Shown piece after piece: positions 1 to 6,536 of a DNA stretch of 7,400 nt (the first letter of the stretch is position 1; each line of letters opens with the position of its first letter). The stretch is from the NCBI GenBank assembly GCA_902493155.1, contig CABUOE010000109.1:1-7400 (forward strand), written 5' to 3'. The position numbers and the translations under genes were made by a program. The notes under the pieces were generated by a model that was given only the letters and a program-made list of their open reading frames with translations, made no database searches and was not told the origin of the DNA. Origin of the DNA: an uncultured Eubacteriales bacterium (GTDB lineage Bacteria > Bacillota > Clostridia > Oscillospirales > Ruminococcaceae).

Positions 1-1266
1 ATCGTAGGAGCAGTGATCTGCAACACCGCTCATGAGATGGTCTACCGCAATTATTCGAGCCTTCTGCGGGAGGGAAACCAGATTTTTATTCTGGACGAAA
101 ACGGCATCGTTGTCAGTCACTCAAACCCTGCCCTCATTGGATTTACCTTGTACCACATGGGCAGCATCGAGAGCGCCGTCAAGAAAAACGACTACAGCAT
201 CCGCAGTCTGCGGGGCGATTTGACCATCGTTTCCAGTTATACGAATGTGCAGTCCGGCTGGACCATCGTCGAAGAGCTGAAAGTCTCAAACGTCGTCCAC
301 TTTTACCGGAACATCTTTCTGTTCGGCGCCCTGACGGTGCTGGGGGGAATCCTCCTGGCGGCAGGCATTAGCTTTTTGGCGGCGCGGCATATCACAAATC
401 CGCTCACAAGGCTGTCCCAGGAAATGTTGGAGTTCGGGCAGGACGACAATTTCGCGCCCATGCCGGTACAAAACCAGTATTTTGAGATACAGGCCCTGAG
501 CCTTTCCTACAACAAGATGACCCGGCACATCCTGCGGCTCATCGAAAATATCAAAAAGCAGGAGGCAGAACGCCGTAATCTGGAATTTGACTTTTTACAG
601 GCCCAGATCAACCCGCATTTTCTTCACAACACCCTTTTGAACATCAAAAGCCTGGTGGTTATGGGAAAATATGACCAGTCGATAAAAATGCTCAACGCCT
701 TTTTAAAACTTCTGAAAATGCCAGTCACGCCTGATTCCGACGGGCATACCCTGGGGGAGGAAATCGACCATCTCCGCCATTACATCGATTTGATGAGTTT
801 CCGTTACGGAAACGACTTTGCCTTTGAGATCCAGGCAGAGGAAGAGCTGCTGAAGGGGCATCTGCCCCAGTTTATTTTGCAGCCGGTGGTGGAAAACGCC
901 ATCTTCCACGGCATCGCCGACCGGGACGGAGACGGTAAAATTTTGGTGCGGGCCCTTTCCACAGGTGGGGAAATCCACATCGAAGTGGAGGACAACGGTG
1001 AGGGTATGAGCCCGGACGCTGTGGATAAGCTCTGGGCGCCGGACGACAGCCGGAAATACCGTTTTAATCACGTGGGGCTGAGGAATGTGCGAAGTCGGAT
1101 CCGCTATGTTTTCGGAGAGGAATCCGACGTGGAAGTGTTGAGCGAACAGGGTATAGGAACCACAGTCCGCATCAAAATCGGAGGCAAACGAGGCCTTTCG
1201 GTTTTTCAAAGGGGGGAATCGTCCCCGGAGAGGGAGGAACAAAACTATGAAGATCCTAATCGTTGA
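1..1266 (+). CDS. Sensor histidine kinase, YesM/LytS type (5'-truncated by the window edge)
   Basis: The reading frame is open from base 1, so the true start lies upstream; 421 residues are visible. Residues about 1-100 look like the end of an extracellular Cache-type sensor domain (FILDENGIVVSHSN, then SGWTIVEEL). A membrane segment covers about 104-127 and a HAMP linker about 126-180. The His_kinase domain has the motif INPHFLHN with phospho-acceptor His206. The ATP-binding domain shows the N box (QPVVENA, Asn299), G1 box (DNGEGM, 331-336) and G2-like region (GLRNVRSR, GIGTT). This is the architecture of YesM-like kinases that phosphorylate AraC-type response regulators. The last 20 bases overlap the regulator gene, giving a charged tail after the ATPase fold and implying translational coupling. 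The signal sensed is unknown; the adjacent importer suggests its substrate or a related compound, which is inference. Confidence 0.95.
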   Translation: MVGAVICNTAHEMVYRNYSSLLREGNQIFILDENGIVVSHSNPALIGFTLYHMGSIESAVKKNDYSIRSLRGDLTIVSSYTNVQSGWTIVEELKVSNVVHFYRNIFLFGALTVLGGILLAAGISFLAARHITNPLTRLSQEMLEFGQDDNFAPMPVQNQYFEIQALSLSYNKMTRHILRLIENIKKQEAERRNLEFDFLQAQINPHFLHNTLLNIKSLVVMGKYDQSIKMLNAFLKLLKMPVTPDSDGHTLGEEIDHLRHYIDLMSFRYGNDFAFEIQAEEELLKGHLPQFILQPVVENAIFHGIADRDGDGKILVRALSTGGEIHIEVEDNGEGMSPDAVDKLWAPDDSRKYRFNHVGLRNVRSRIRYVFGEESDVEVLSEQGIGTTVRIKIGGKRGLSVFQRGESSPEREEQNYEDPNR

Positions 1267-2716
1267 CGACGAAGCTCCCATCCGGGAGTATATCTCTTAC
1301 TGCATTCAGGAAGCGGGGCCGGAATTTGAACTTGCGGGCTGTTTCGCCCGGGCAGACAAGGTCCTCGAATATCTGAGAGATGGGGAGGCGGAGCTGCTGC
1401 TCTGCGATATTACCATGCCGGGGATGGACGGGCTTGAGCTGTTAAGTGAAGTACGCAAACGTCACCCTCGGCTGGAAACGGTTATACTTACCTGCCACGA
1501 CGACTTTCATTACGCCCGCACAGCCCTCAAAGGCGGTTGTGCCGACTATGTCCTCAAAAGTGAGCTGGACCCTGTCACGATGAAGCAGCTCCTCATGAAG
1601 GTGGCTGACCGGAAACGGCAGGCGGAGATGGACGGGCGTATTATCGGATACATCGGCGCGGCTCAGCTTTTGCGGGAAATCATCGCCGACAAGGGGATAA
1701 CGCGGGTGGATCCAGAAGACCTGAAACTCCACGGTGTACAGCCGGAAACCCAATATTTTGCTATCGTGTTTCAGTATGGGAATAAGCTGTTAAACCGGCT
1801 GGAACTGAATCTGCCGCCTTGGCTCAGTCATCCCTCCGTCTTTACCTTGGACAGACGGAGGGCGGTGCTGCTTGGAGGTGTCAACTTGTCGGGCAGTGAG
1901 TTGGAGATTTCCAAACAGGTACAGACCTTTAAGGATCATCTGGAACGGCTCAGTGACGGAACGGTGGGAGTGAGCGGCCTTCACCATGATCCATCGTCCC
2001 TGAAACAGGCATTTCTTGAGGCCATCGCAGACGCGGATCGGAGGTTTTACGACGGAACGACTTTCATGCGGGGGAATCTGCGGTGGGACCCGGATTCCCT
2101 GCGCCAGGACCTTCTGTCCCTGCGAAATGCCGCCATCACCGCCGTAGGAGAACGAAATTATCCTGTTTACGCCGACGCAGTGAAGGATATCCTTGCCCGG
2201 GTGCGGGGCGGTCAGGTAGGGGTGTCCTTTCTCAAGGAACTTTTGCTGGACATCGTCCGCTCCGCACCGGAGATGGGTGAGGACTTCGCCGGAAACATCG
2301 AAAAGGCGGCCACCATGGATGGCCTATGTAAAGAGCTGAACCGCTTTAGCGGAGCCCTCATGGAACGAATGCCCCGGTATTCCGAAAATGTTTCCGCGGC
2401 CCTTGAGTACATCCGGGCCCATTATGCCGAGGACCTTTCTTTGCAGGATGTGGCAGGAGCAGTGTACCTCAACAACGAGTATTTCAGCAGGCGGTTCAAA
2501 AAAGAGGTGGGAGTGAATTTTTCTGAATATCTGCTGCGTCTGAGGCTCAGTCAGGCGGTCAAGCTGCTGCAGAACACCAACCTGCGGGTGGGTACCATTG
2601 CTGACCAAGTGGGGATACCAAATGTCAGCTATTTTTCCCTCGTCTTCAAAAAGCAGCATGGCGTTACCCCCAACGAGATGCGCTACCAGATGAAGGGTGA
2701 AAAGTCAACAAAATAG
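1247..2716 (+). CDS. Response regulator with AraC-type DNA-binding domain (YesN-like)
   Basis: This 489-residue protein is the likely partner of the kinase just upstream. The N-terminal receiver domain (about 1-120) has the acidic pair Asp7/Asp8, phospho-acceptor Asp54 (LLCDITMPGMDG), Thr82 and Lys104 (YVLKS). A long middle region (about 130-375) has no motif I can name, which is usual for YesN-type regulators. The C-terminal 110 residues form a double helix-turn-helix AraC domain. Helix-turn-helix 1 is near 398-420 (LQDVAGAVYLNNEYFSRRFKK) and helix-turn-helix 2 near 446-470 (VGTIADQVGIPNVSYFSLVFKK), followed by the family-typical GVTPNEMR. The start is set by AGGGAGG at 1231-1237, 9 bases before the ATG. 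Phosphorylation probably promotes binding to the transporter promoter. A repeat just downstream (2704-2739) is a candidate target, and its first copy overlaps this gene's stop codon. Confidence 0.95.
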   Translation: MKILIVDDEAPIREYISYCIQEAGPEFELAGCFARADKVLEYLRDGEAELLLCDITMPGMDGLELLSEVRKRHPRLETVILTCHDDFHYARTALKGGCADYVLKSELDPVTMKQLLMKVADRKRQAEMDGRIIGYIGAAQLLREIIADKGITRVDPEDLKLHGVQPETQYFAIVFQYGNKLLNRLELNLPPWLSHPSVFTLDRRRAVLLGGVNLSGSELEISKQVQTFKDHLERLSDGTVGVSGLHHDPSSLKQAFLEAIADADRRFYDGTTFMRGNLRWDPDSLRQDLLSLRNAAITAVGERNYPVYADAVKDILARVRGGQVGVSFLKELLLDIVRSAPEMGEDFAGNIEKAATMDGLCKELNRFSGALMERMPRYSENVSAALEYIRAHYAEDLSLQDVAGAVYLNNEYFSRRFKKEVGVNFSEYLLRLRLSQAVKLLQNTNLRVGTIADQVGIPNVSYFSLVFKKQHGVTPNEMRYQMKGEKSTK

Positions 2717-2739
2717 TATTTTACGTCAAATAACTAATA
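2704..2739 (+). promoter_or_regulatory. Candidate operator: 15-bp direct repeat at 21-bp spacing
   Basis: GTCAACAAAATAGTA (2704-2718) and GTCAAATAACTAATA (2725-2739) match at 11 of 15 positions and begin 21 bp apart, two turns of B-DNA. AraC-family activators typically bind two direct half-sites about 21 bp apart, as at araI1/I2, so this suits the upstream AraC-type regulator. The second copy is centred near -41 relative to the start expected from the -10 element at 2761, so it overlaps the -35 region. The match is seen in the sequence; the binding is inferred. The region is A/T-rich, which raises the chance of a coincidental match. Confidence 0.4.
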
Positions 2740-2760
2740 GGAATGTGTAAAAAAACAGTG

Positions 2761-2766
2761 CATAAT
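2761..2766 (+). promoter_or_regulatory. Candidate -10 element for the binding-protein transcript
   Basis: CATAAT matches the TATAAT consensus at five of six bases. At 17-bp spacing the -35 hexamer would be TAGGAA (2738-2743), only three of six matches to TTGACA. A poor -35 with a good -10 is common at activator-dependent promoters and fits control by the upstream regulator. Transcription would start near 2773, giving a leader of about 80 bases. Confidence 0.35.
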
Positions 2767-2779
2767 GACAACAAGAAAA

Positions 2780-2828
2780 GCCTCTCGGACAAAATAGAGG
2801 CAAGTGGGGTACGGACAGCATCCGCCCC
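2780..2828 (+). other. Two hairpins in the predicted leader of the binding-protein mRNA
   Basis: Hairpin 1 pairs GCCTCT (2780-2785) with AGAGGC (2796-2801) around a 10-base loop. Hairpin 2 pairs GGGG (2806-2809) with CCCC (2825-2828) and CGGA (2812-2815) with TCCG (2821-2824), with a 2-base bulge and a 5-base loop. The loop of hairpin 1 begins with CGGA (2786-2789), the same four bases as the inner left arm of hairpin 2, so it could compete for TCCG. The ribosome binding site at 2835-2844 lies outside both stems. No known riboswitch consensus is apparent. They may simply protect the 5' end of the mRNA. Confidence 0.4.
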
Positions 2829-2851
2829 CATCAGAAAGGAAAGGTGAATTT

Positions 2852-3976
2852 ATGAAAAGCAATCTTCTAAAACGGCTGGCTTGTTGTCTAACTGCGTGTG
2901 CATTGATGGGAGCCGCTCTGACAGGCTGCGGCAGCAATAATGGCTCTGGCAGCGGCGGAGACCCCTCTGGCAGCGGTCAAAGCAGTTCCGGCGAAACTCC
3001 GAAATACGATACGCTGAATGTAGGTGTCATCGTCACCACAGTCGGCATCCCCGCCCAATATGCCATGGACAAAGGGTATTTTGCTGAAGAGGGACTGGAT
3101 GTAAACATCATCGTTTTCCCAACTGGCGCCCCCCTCAATGAGGCCATCGCCGCCAAGCAGATCGATATCGGCTGTTCCGGCTTCGCCACTATCTATTCTT
3201 TGGCAAACGGTGACTGTAAATGGATCGCCGACATTAACACCACCGGCGGCATGGGCCTGTTTGCTCGGGCCGACAGTCCCATCGCCCAGCAGAAGGGCAA
3301 CATTTCCGACCATCCCGACATGCTGGGCAGCGCCGATACTCTCAAGGGCGCTAAGATTTTAGGGCCTCTTGGCACCTCTGCCCAGTTCGCCACCGAAGGC
3401 TATATCAGTCAATTCGGTTTGAGCGACCAAGATGTGGAACAGGTACATATGGAGTTTGCGCCCGCCTATCAGGCATTTTTAGCCGGAGAGGGCGACCTGA
3501 TTTCCTCCACCATCCCCTTCACCTACGATGCGCCGAGCCAGGGGCTTGTCAAGGTCGCTTCCTTTGAGGAGGCCACTAACGTGGGTCTGGTGGACGGCTG
3601 CTTCGCCCGGACCGAAGTGGTGGAAAATCGCCGGGAAGAAGTGGTGAAATTCTTGAAAGTCCTCGTCCGCGCTATGGACGAGCTGGCGGGAGACGACCAG
3701 CTCCGCTTCGATTACTGCATGGACAAATTCCATGAAAACGGTCAGGAATTCACCGATGAAAATATGAATCACGAGATCGAGGACCGCCTGTTTATCACCA
3801 GCGATTGGCTCAAAAAGAGCGATTACATCTATGCGGAATGCATGGAGCCAGTTTCCCAGTTCCTGCTGGGCATCGGTAAACTTACCGACCAAAACCAGCC
3901 CAATGTTTCCAAATCTCTGGATGCGTCTTTGCTGGAAGAAGCAACCGGAGTCAAAGTGACGCTGCCCTCCAACTAA
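2852..3976 (+). CDS. ABC transporter substrate-binding lipoprotein, NitT/TauT (SsuA/TauA/NMT1-like) family
   Basis: This 374-residue protein captures the substrate outside the membrane and delivers it to the permease pair. The ATG at 2852 is chosen because AAAGGAAAGG (2835-2844) lies 7 bases upstream and the protein then begins with a lipoprotein signal peptide: MKSNLLKRL, a hydrophobic stretch, and lipobox LTGC with lipidated Cys26. The GTG at 2804 would put 16 polar residues in front of the signal. A Gly/Ser-rich tether covers about 27-48. The mature domain starts with LNVGVIVTTVGIPAQYAMDKGYFAEEGLDV, typical of this family, and continues with AIAAKQIDIG and GPLGTSAQFA (171-180), which aligns with the ligand-loop region of SsuA/TauA-type proteins. 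The substrate cannot be predicted. Structures on both sides (leader hairpins, downstream terminator) suggest it is expressed separately from, and more strongly than, the permease genes. Confidence 0.92.
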   Translation: MKSNLLKRLACCLTACALMGAALTGCGSNNGSGSGGDPSGSGQSSSGETPKYDTLNVGVIVTTVGIPAQYAMDKGYFAEEGLDVNIIVFPTGAPLNEAIAAKQIDIGCSGFATIYSLANGDCKWIADINTTGGMGLFARADSPIAQQKGNISDHPDMLGSADTLKGAKILGPLGTSAQFATEGYISQFGLSDQDVEQVHMEFAPAYQAFLAGEGDLISSTIPFTYDAPSQGLVKVASFEEATNVGLVDGCFARTEVVENRREEVVKFLKVLVRAMDELAGDDQLRFDYCMDKFHENGQEFTDENMNHEIEDRLFITSDWLKKSDYIYAECMEPVSQFLLGIGKLTDQNQPNVSKSLDASLLEEATGVKVTLPSN

Positions 3977-3990
3977 GACTTTTTCATAAT

Positions 3991-4031
3991 GCTGGCATTT
4001 GAACGGCCGCACTCTGCCTGCTGATGCCGGC
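3991..4031 (+). other. Hairpin just after the binding-protein stop codon
   Basis: GCTGGCAT (3991-3998) pairs with ATGCCGGC (4024-4031) over 8 bp, including one G-T pair, around a 25-base loop. No T-run follows (GAAAAACTCC), so it is not an intrinsic terminator by itself. Together with the terminator-like hairpin 15 bases downstream it could protect the 3' end of the binding-protein mRNA. Confidence 0.4.
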
Positions 4032-4045
4032 GAAAAACTCCTTTG

Positions 4046-4098
4046 AAAACTCCACACCAATGTGCACCTCACAGAAGTGTCTGGTGTGGAGTTTTTTT
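4046..4098 (+). terminator. Intrinsic terminator or attenuator between binding protein and permease genes
   Basis: A perfect 14-bp inverted repeat pairs AAAACTCCACACCA (4046-4059) with TGGTGTGGAGTTTT (4082-4095), and a run of seven T (4092-4098) follows the GC-containing part of the stem. The 22-base loop could hold a further small CAC/GTG stem (4065-4067 with 4077-4079). This is the form of a Rho-independent terminator. I see no convincing promoter in 4099-4191, so the permease and ATPase genes probably depend on read-through. That would leave more mRNA for the binding protein than for the membrane complex. Confidence 0.8.
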
Positions 4099-4191
4099 CG
4101 GAAAAATAGGATAAAACCTGTCGTTTTGAAGAGAAATATCATTTCAATGTTTTCTTTTGGCACTTAATTTTGAAAGGAAAGGGTAACGGAT

Positions 4192-4980
4192 ATGAAAAAA
4201 AAGAAAAAGCCCTTAAAATATACCCTCATATCAATAGCCTCGGTAGTGGGGTTCCTGCTTTTATGGTGGCTTGCAACCGATGTATTTCATTGGGCGTCCC
4301 CTCAGACGCTCCCAAGTCCCGTCACCGTGCTCAAAACTTTTGTAACAAAGCTCACTGACCCCCGCCCTGACAACGGAACCATGTTTGAACACATCGGAGC
4401 CAGTTTGCAGGTGGCTCTGTCCGGTTACTTAATGGGAGTTGTTATAGGAACGCCTTTGGGGATTCTCATGGCCTGGTACAAGCCTGTAGACCTGTTCGTA
4501 CGGCCGATTTTTGACCTGCTGCGCCCCATCCCCGGCATCGCCTGGATTCCCTTGATGATTATCCTCTTCGGCATCGGGCTCTTTAGCAAGGTGGTCGTAG
4601 TGTTTTTGGCGGCCTTTGTGCCCTGCGTCCTCAATTCCTATACCGGCATCCGGCAGACCAAGGACGTTCACCTGTGGGTGGGACAGACCTTTGGGGCCAG
4701 CAATTTCCAGATGCTCGTGCGCATCGCCATTCCCACAAGCCTGCCCTTTGTCATGACAGGTATCCGGGTCGCCTTAGGCGCTGCCTGGACCACCATCGTG
4801 GCGGCGGAGCTTTTAGCCTCCACCAAAGGCCTGGGCTTTATGATCCAGCAGGCGAGAGGAATGTATCGGCCCGATGTCATTATAGCCGGCATGGTTGCCA
4901 TCGGTGCTATCGGGGCGCTACTCGGCTGGATTTTATCGATGATTGAAAAGAAAGTGGTGAAAGGAGCGAGGGTCAAATGA
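4192..4980 (+). CDS. ABC transporter permease 1, NitT/TauT (SsuC/TauC-like) family
   Basis: One of two membrane subunits of the importer, 262 residues, usual length for the family. It starts with a Lys-rich cytoplasmic tail (MKKKKKPLK). About six hydrophobic segments follow, near 10-28, 72-95, 104-130, 133-150, 183-207 and 229-250. The family motif RPIPGIAWIP (111-120) is present. The cytoplasmic coupling loop, which docks onto an ATPase, reads WVGQTFGAS (162-170), with Gly168 and Pro181 kept but the usual EAA replaced by WVG. The start has AGGAAAGGG (4175-4183) 8 bases upstream. The gap before it (3977-4191) contains two hairpins. The stop overlaps the start of permease 2 as ATGA, so the two are translationally coupled, as expected for a heterodimeric channel. 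Export is unlikely given the binding protein. The transported compound is unknown. Confidence 0.93.
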   Translation: MKKKKKPLKYTLISIASVVGFLLLWWLATDVFHWASPQTLPSPVTVLKTFVTKLTDPRPDNGTMFEHIGASLQVALSGYLMGVVIGTPLGILMAWYKPVDLFVRPIFDLLRPIPGIAWIPLMIILFGIGLFSKVVVVFLAAFVPCVLNSYTGIRQTKDVHLWVGQTFGASNFQMLVRIAIPTSLPFVMTGIRVALGAAWTTIVAAELLASTKGLGFMIQQARGMYRPDVIIAGMVAIGAIGALLGWILSMIEKKVVKGARVK

Positions 4981-5774
4981 GTGTAAACAACCGCTTCAAA
5001 AACGCAGCCAAATGGCAGAAAGCCGCTTGTGCAGTCCTTTCGATTTTCGTTTTCCTGCTGATTTGGCACTTTGGCACAAATGGGACAGATCTCGGGAAAA
5101 TCCTGCCCGGTCCCATCGAAGTCATCCAAAAATTCTTTCTGAGTTTTGCAGAACCAATCGGCACTCAGACCATTTTGGGGCATATCCTGTGGAGCTTGTC
5201 TCGAGTGTTGACCGGCTTCCTTATCGCGGCAGTTCTGGGTGTCACTTTAGGCGTCACCATGGGCTGGTATCCCCTTGTCGAAGCAATCTTTAAGCCCATT
5301 ATCGAAATCGTCCGTCCCATCCCGCCCATCGCCTGGATTCCGCTGGCGATTCTGTGGTTCGGACTGGGGGAAACCACCAAATATTTTCTGATTTTTTTAG
5401 CTGCCTTCTGCATTATCACCATCAACGCCTACGATGGAGCCAAATCCGTCGATCCAGTCCTCGTGGGAGCTGCTAAAATGTTGGGCGCAAACGACCGGCG
5501 GATTTTCACCTCCATCGTACTGCCTGCTTCGGCTCCCTACATCTTTGCGGGGCTTCAGGTAGCGCTGGGCACCGCCTGGGCCACTGTGGTTGCGGCCGAG
5601 ATGGTCCGTTCGTCGGAGGGAGTGGGGTGGACCATCATTTCCGCCCAGGATTCCAACAACTCTCTGCAAATTTTAGTAGGTATTCTGGCAGTAGGCATTG
5701 TAGGATTCGTCCTGGCCATTATTATGAGAACTTTGGAAGCGAGGGTATGTTCATGGAGCGAGAGAGGCAAGTAA
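4977..5774 (+). CDS. ABC transporter permease 2, NitT/TauT (SsuC/TauC-like) family
   Basis: The second membrane subunit, 265 residues, related to but clearly different from permease 1, so the channel is probably a heterodimer. Hydrophobic segments lie near 16-31, 76-98, 107-130, 135-152, 186-208 and 231-252. It carries RPIPPIAWIPLAILWFG (113-129), close to the family consensus. The coupling loop reads GAAKMLGAN (164-172), keeping the two Ala and the Gly of the EAA motif, so it is more standard here than permease 1. AAGGAG at 4961-4966 lies 10 bases before the ATG inside the permease 1 gene, and the ATGA overlap indicates coupled translation. Its last 22 bases overlap the gene for ATPase 1. 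The C-terminal tail (RVCSWSERGK) is encoded in that overlap. Confidence 0.94.
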   Translation: MSVNNRFKNAAKWQKAACAVLSIFVFLLIWHFGTNGTDLGKILPGPIEVIQKFFLSFAEPIGTQTILGHILWSLSRVLTGFLIAAVLGVTLGVTMGWYPLVEAIFKPIIEIVRPIPPIAWIPLAILWFGLGETTKYFLIFLAAFCIITINAYDGAKSVDPVLVGAAKMLGANDRRIFTSIVLPASAPYIFAGLQVALGTAWATVVAAEMVRSSEGVGWTIISAQDSNNSLQILVGILAVGIVGFVLAIIMRTLEARVCSWSERGK

Positions 5775-6523
5775 AAGACGTCATCGTCTGCGAGAACCTG
5801 CAAAAAAGCTTTGAAACGGAACGGGGAAAAGTGGACGTTATCGGAAACGTCAACCTGAAAATAACTGAAAACGAGCTGGTAGTGCTGTTTGGGCCTGGCC
5901 AGTGCGGCAAGACGACGCTTATCAACTGCATGGCGGGGCTGGAGAAAGCCACCGCGGGCCAGGTGACGGTGGGCGGCAAAAAGGTGGAGGACCCTGGCCC
6001 CGACCGGGGAGTCGTCTACCAGACGACGGCCCTATTTCCCTGGCTCACCGTTATGGGAAATGTGGAATACGGCCCCAAAAGCCAGGGCGTTCCAAAAAAA
6101 GATCGGCGGGAGCGGGCCATGCACTACATCAAGTTAGTGGGGCTTGAAGGCTTTGAAAATGCTCTGCCCGCCAAGCTATCGGGAGGGATGCAGCAGCGTG
6201 TCGGCATCGCCCGGGCCTACTGCAACGAACCGGTTGTTATGTTCATGGACGAGCCCTTTGGTCATCTGGACGCCCAGACCCGCTACCTGATGCAGGAGGA
6301 ACTTGTCCGGATCTGGGAGCAGGAAAAGCGCACTGTGGTTTTTGTGACAAACAACATCGAGGAGGCGGTGTATCTCGCCGACCGCATCGTGGTCATGACC
6401 AACTGTCCCACCACGGTAAAACAGGAATTTACCATCGACCTGCCCCGTCCCCGCAACTATGTAGACCCTGAATTTCTGCGGCTGCGGGAGGAAATCTCCG
6501 CCGTCGTAGACAAGGCGCAGTAA
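5753..6523 (+). CDS. ABC transporter ATPase 1 (SsuB/TauB-like) with altered Walker A and H-loop
   Basis: A 256-residue nucleotide-binding subunit. The ATG at 5753 is preferred because GAGGG (5741-5745) is 7 bases upstream; the in-frame ATG at 5747 leaves only 1 base, and starts further upstream run deep into permease 2. Motifs in order are: Walker A GPGQCGKT (47-54), Q-loop Gln90 followed by the family-typical FPWLTV, signature LSGGMQQ (142-148), Walker B MFMDEP with catalytic Glu167, D-loop GHLD, and an H-loop reading VTNNIEEAVYLAD. Two positions are abnormal. The second conserved Gly of Walker A is Gln50, and the H-loop His is Asn200. The C-terminal PRPR...DPEF pattern is typical of NitT/TauT ATPases. 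It probably pairs with ATPase 2, and its own Walker A half would form the weak ATP site. The frame is intact and the signature canonical, so it does not look like a decaying gene. Confidence 0.94.
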   Translation: MERERQVKDVIVCENLQKSFETERGKVDVIGNVNLKITENELVVLFGPGQCGKTTLINCMAGLEKATAGQVTVGGKKVEDPGPDRGVVYQTTALFPWLTVMGNVEYGPKSQGVPKKDRRERAMHYIKLVGLEGFENALPAKLSGGMQQRVGIARAYCNEPVVMFMDEPFGHLDAQTRYLMQEELVRIWEQEKRTVVFVTNNIEEAVYLADRIVVMTNCPTTVKQEFTIDLPRPRNYVDPEFLRLREEISAVVDKAQ

Positions 6524-6529
6524 AGGAGG
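6524..6529 (+). promoter_or_regulatory. Consensus ribosome binding site of ATPase 2
   Basis: AGGAGG begins in the base after the TAA stop of ATPase 1 and lies 7 bases before the ATG at 6537. It is the strongest ribosome binding site in the window and fixes the start of the last gene, the only one of the four-gene cluster that does not overlap its upstream neighbour. Confidence 0.85.
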
Positions 6530-6536
6530 CGGATTT

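Noticed and set aside
703..1281. 192-aa open frame on the - strand across the kinase gene
   Set aside because: It lies fully opposite conserved kinase motifs, has no recognisable domain, and is best explained by codon bias of the real gene.
2717..2851. Known riboswitch (TPP, FMN or guanidine type) in the leader of the binding-protein gene
   Set aside because: The conserved cores of these classes that I can recall are absent, and the visible structures are only two short hairpins.
3479..4072. 197-aa open frame on the - strand across the end of the binding-protein gene
   Set aside because: It is antisense to a clear binding-protein domain and begins within the terminator hairpin; no domain or ribosome binding site supports it.
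4099..4191. Separate promoter for the permease/ATPase cluster
   Set aside because: TTGAAG at 4126-4131 has no acceptable -10 at 16-18 bp, and TTAATT at 4164-4169 has no matching -35. Neither is good enough to annotate.
4170..4358. Small + strand open frame overlapping the start of permease 1
   Set aside because: It runs in another frame over the permease's first membrane segment and contains the permease ribosome binding site in its early codons.
4668..5183. 171-aa open frame on the - strand spanning both permease genes
   Set aside because: It is a mirror of membrane-protein codons with no independent support.
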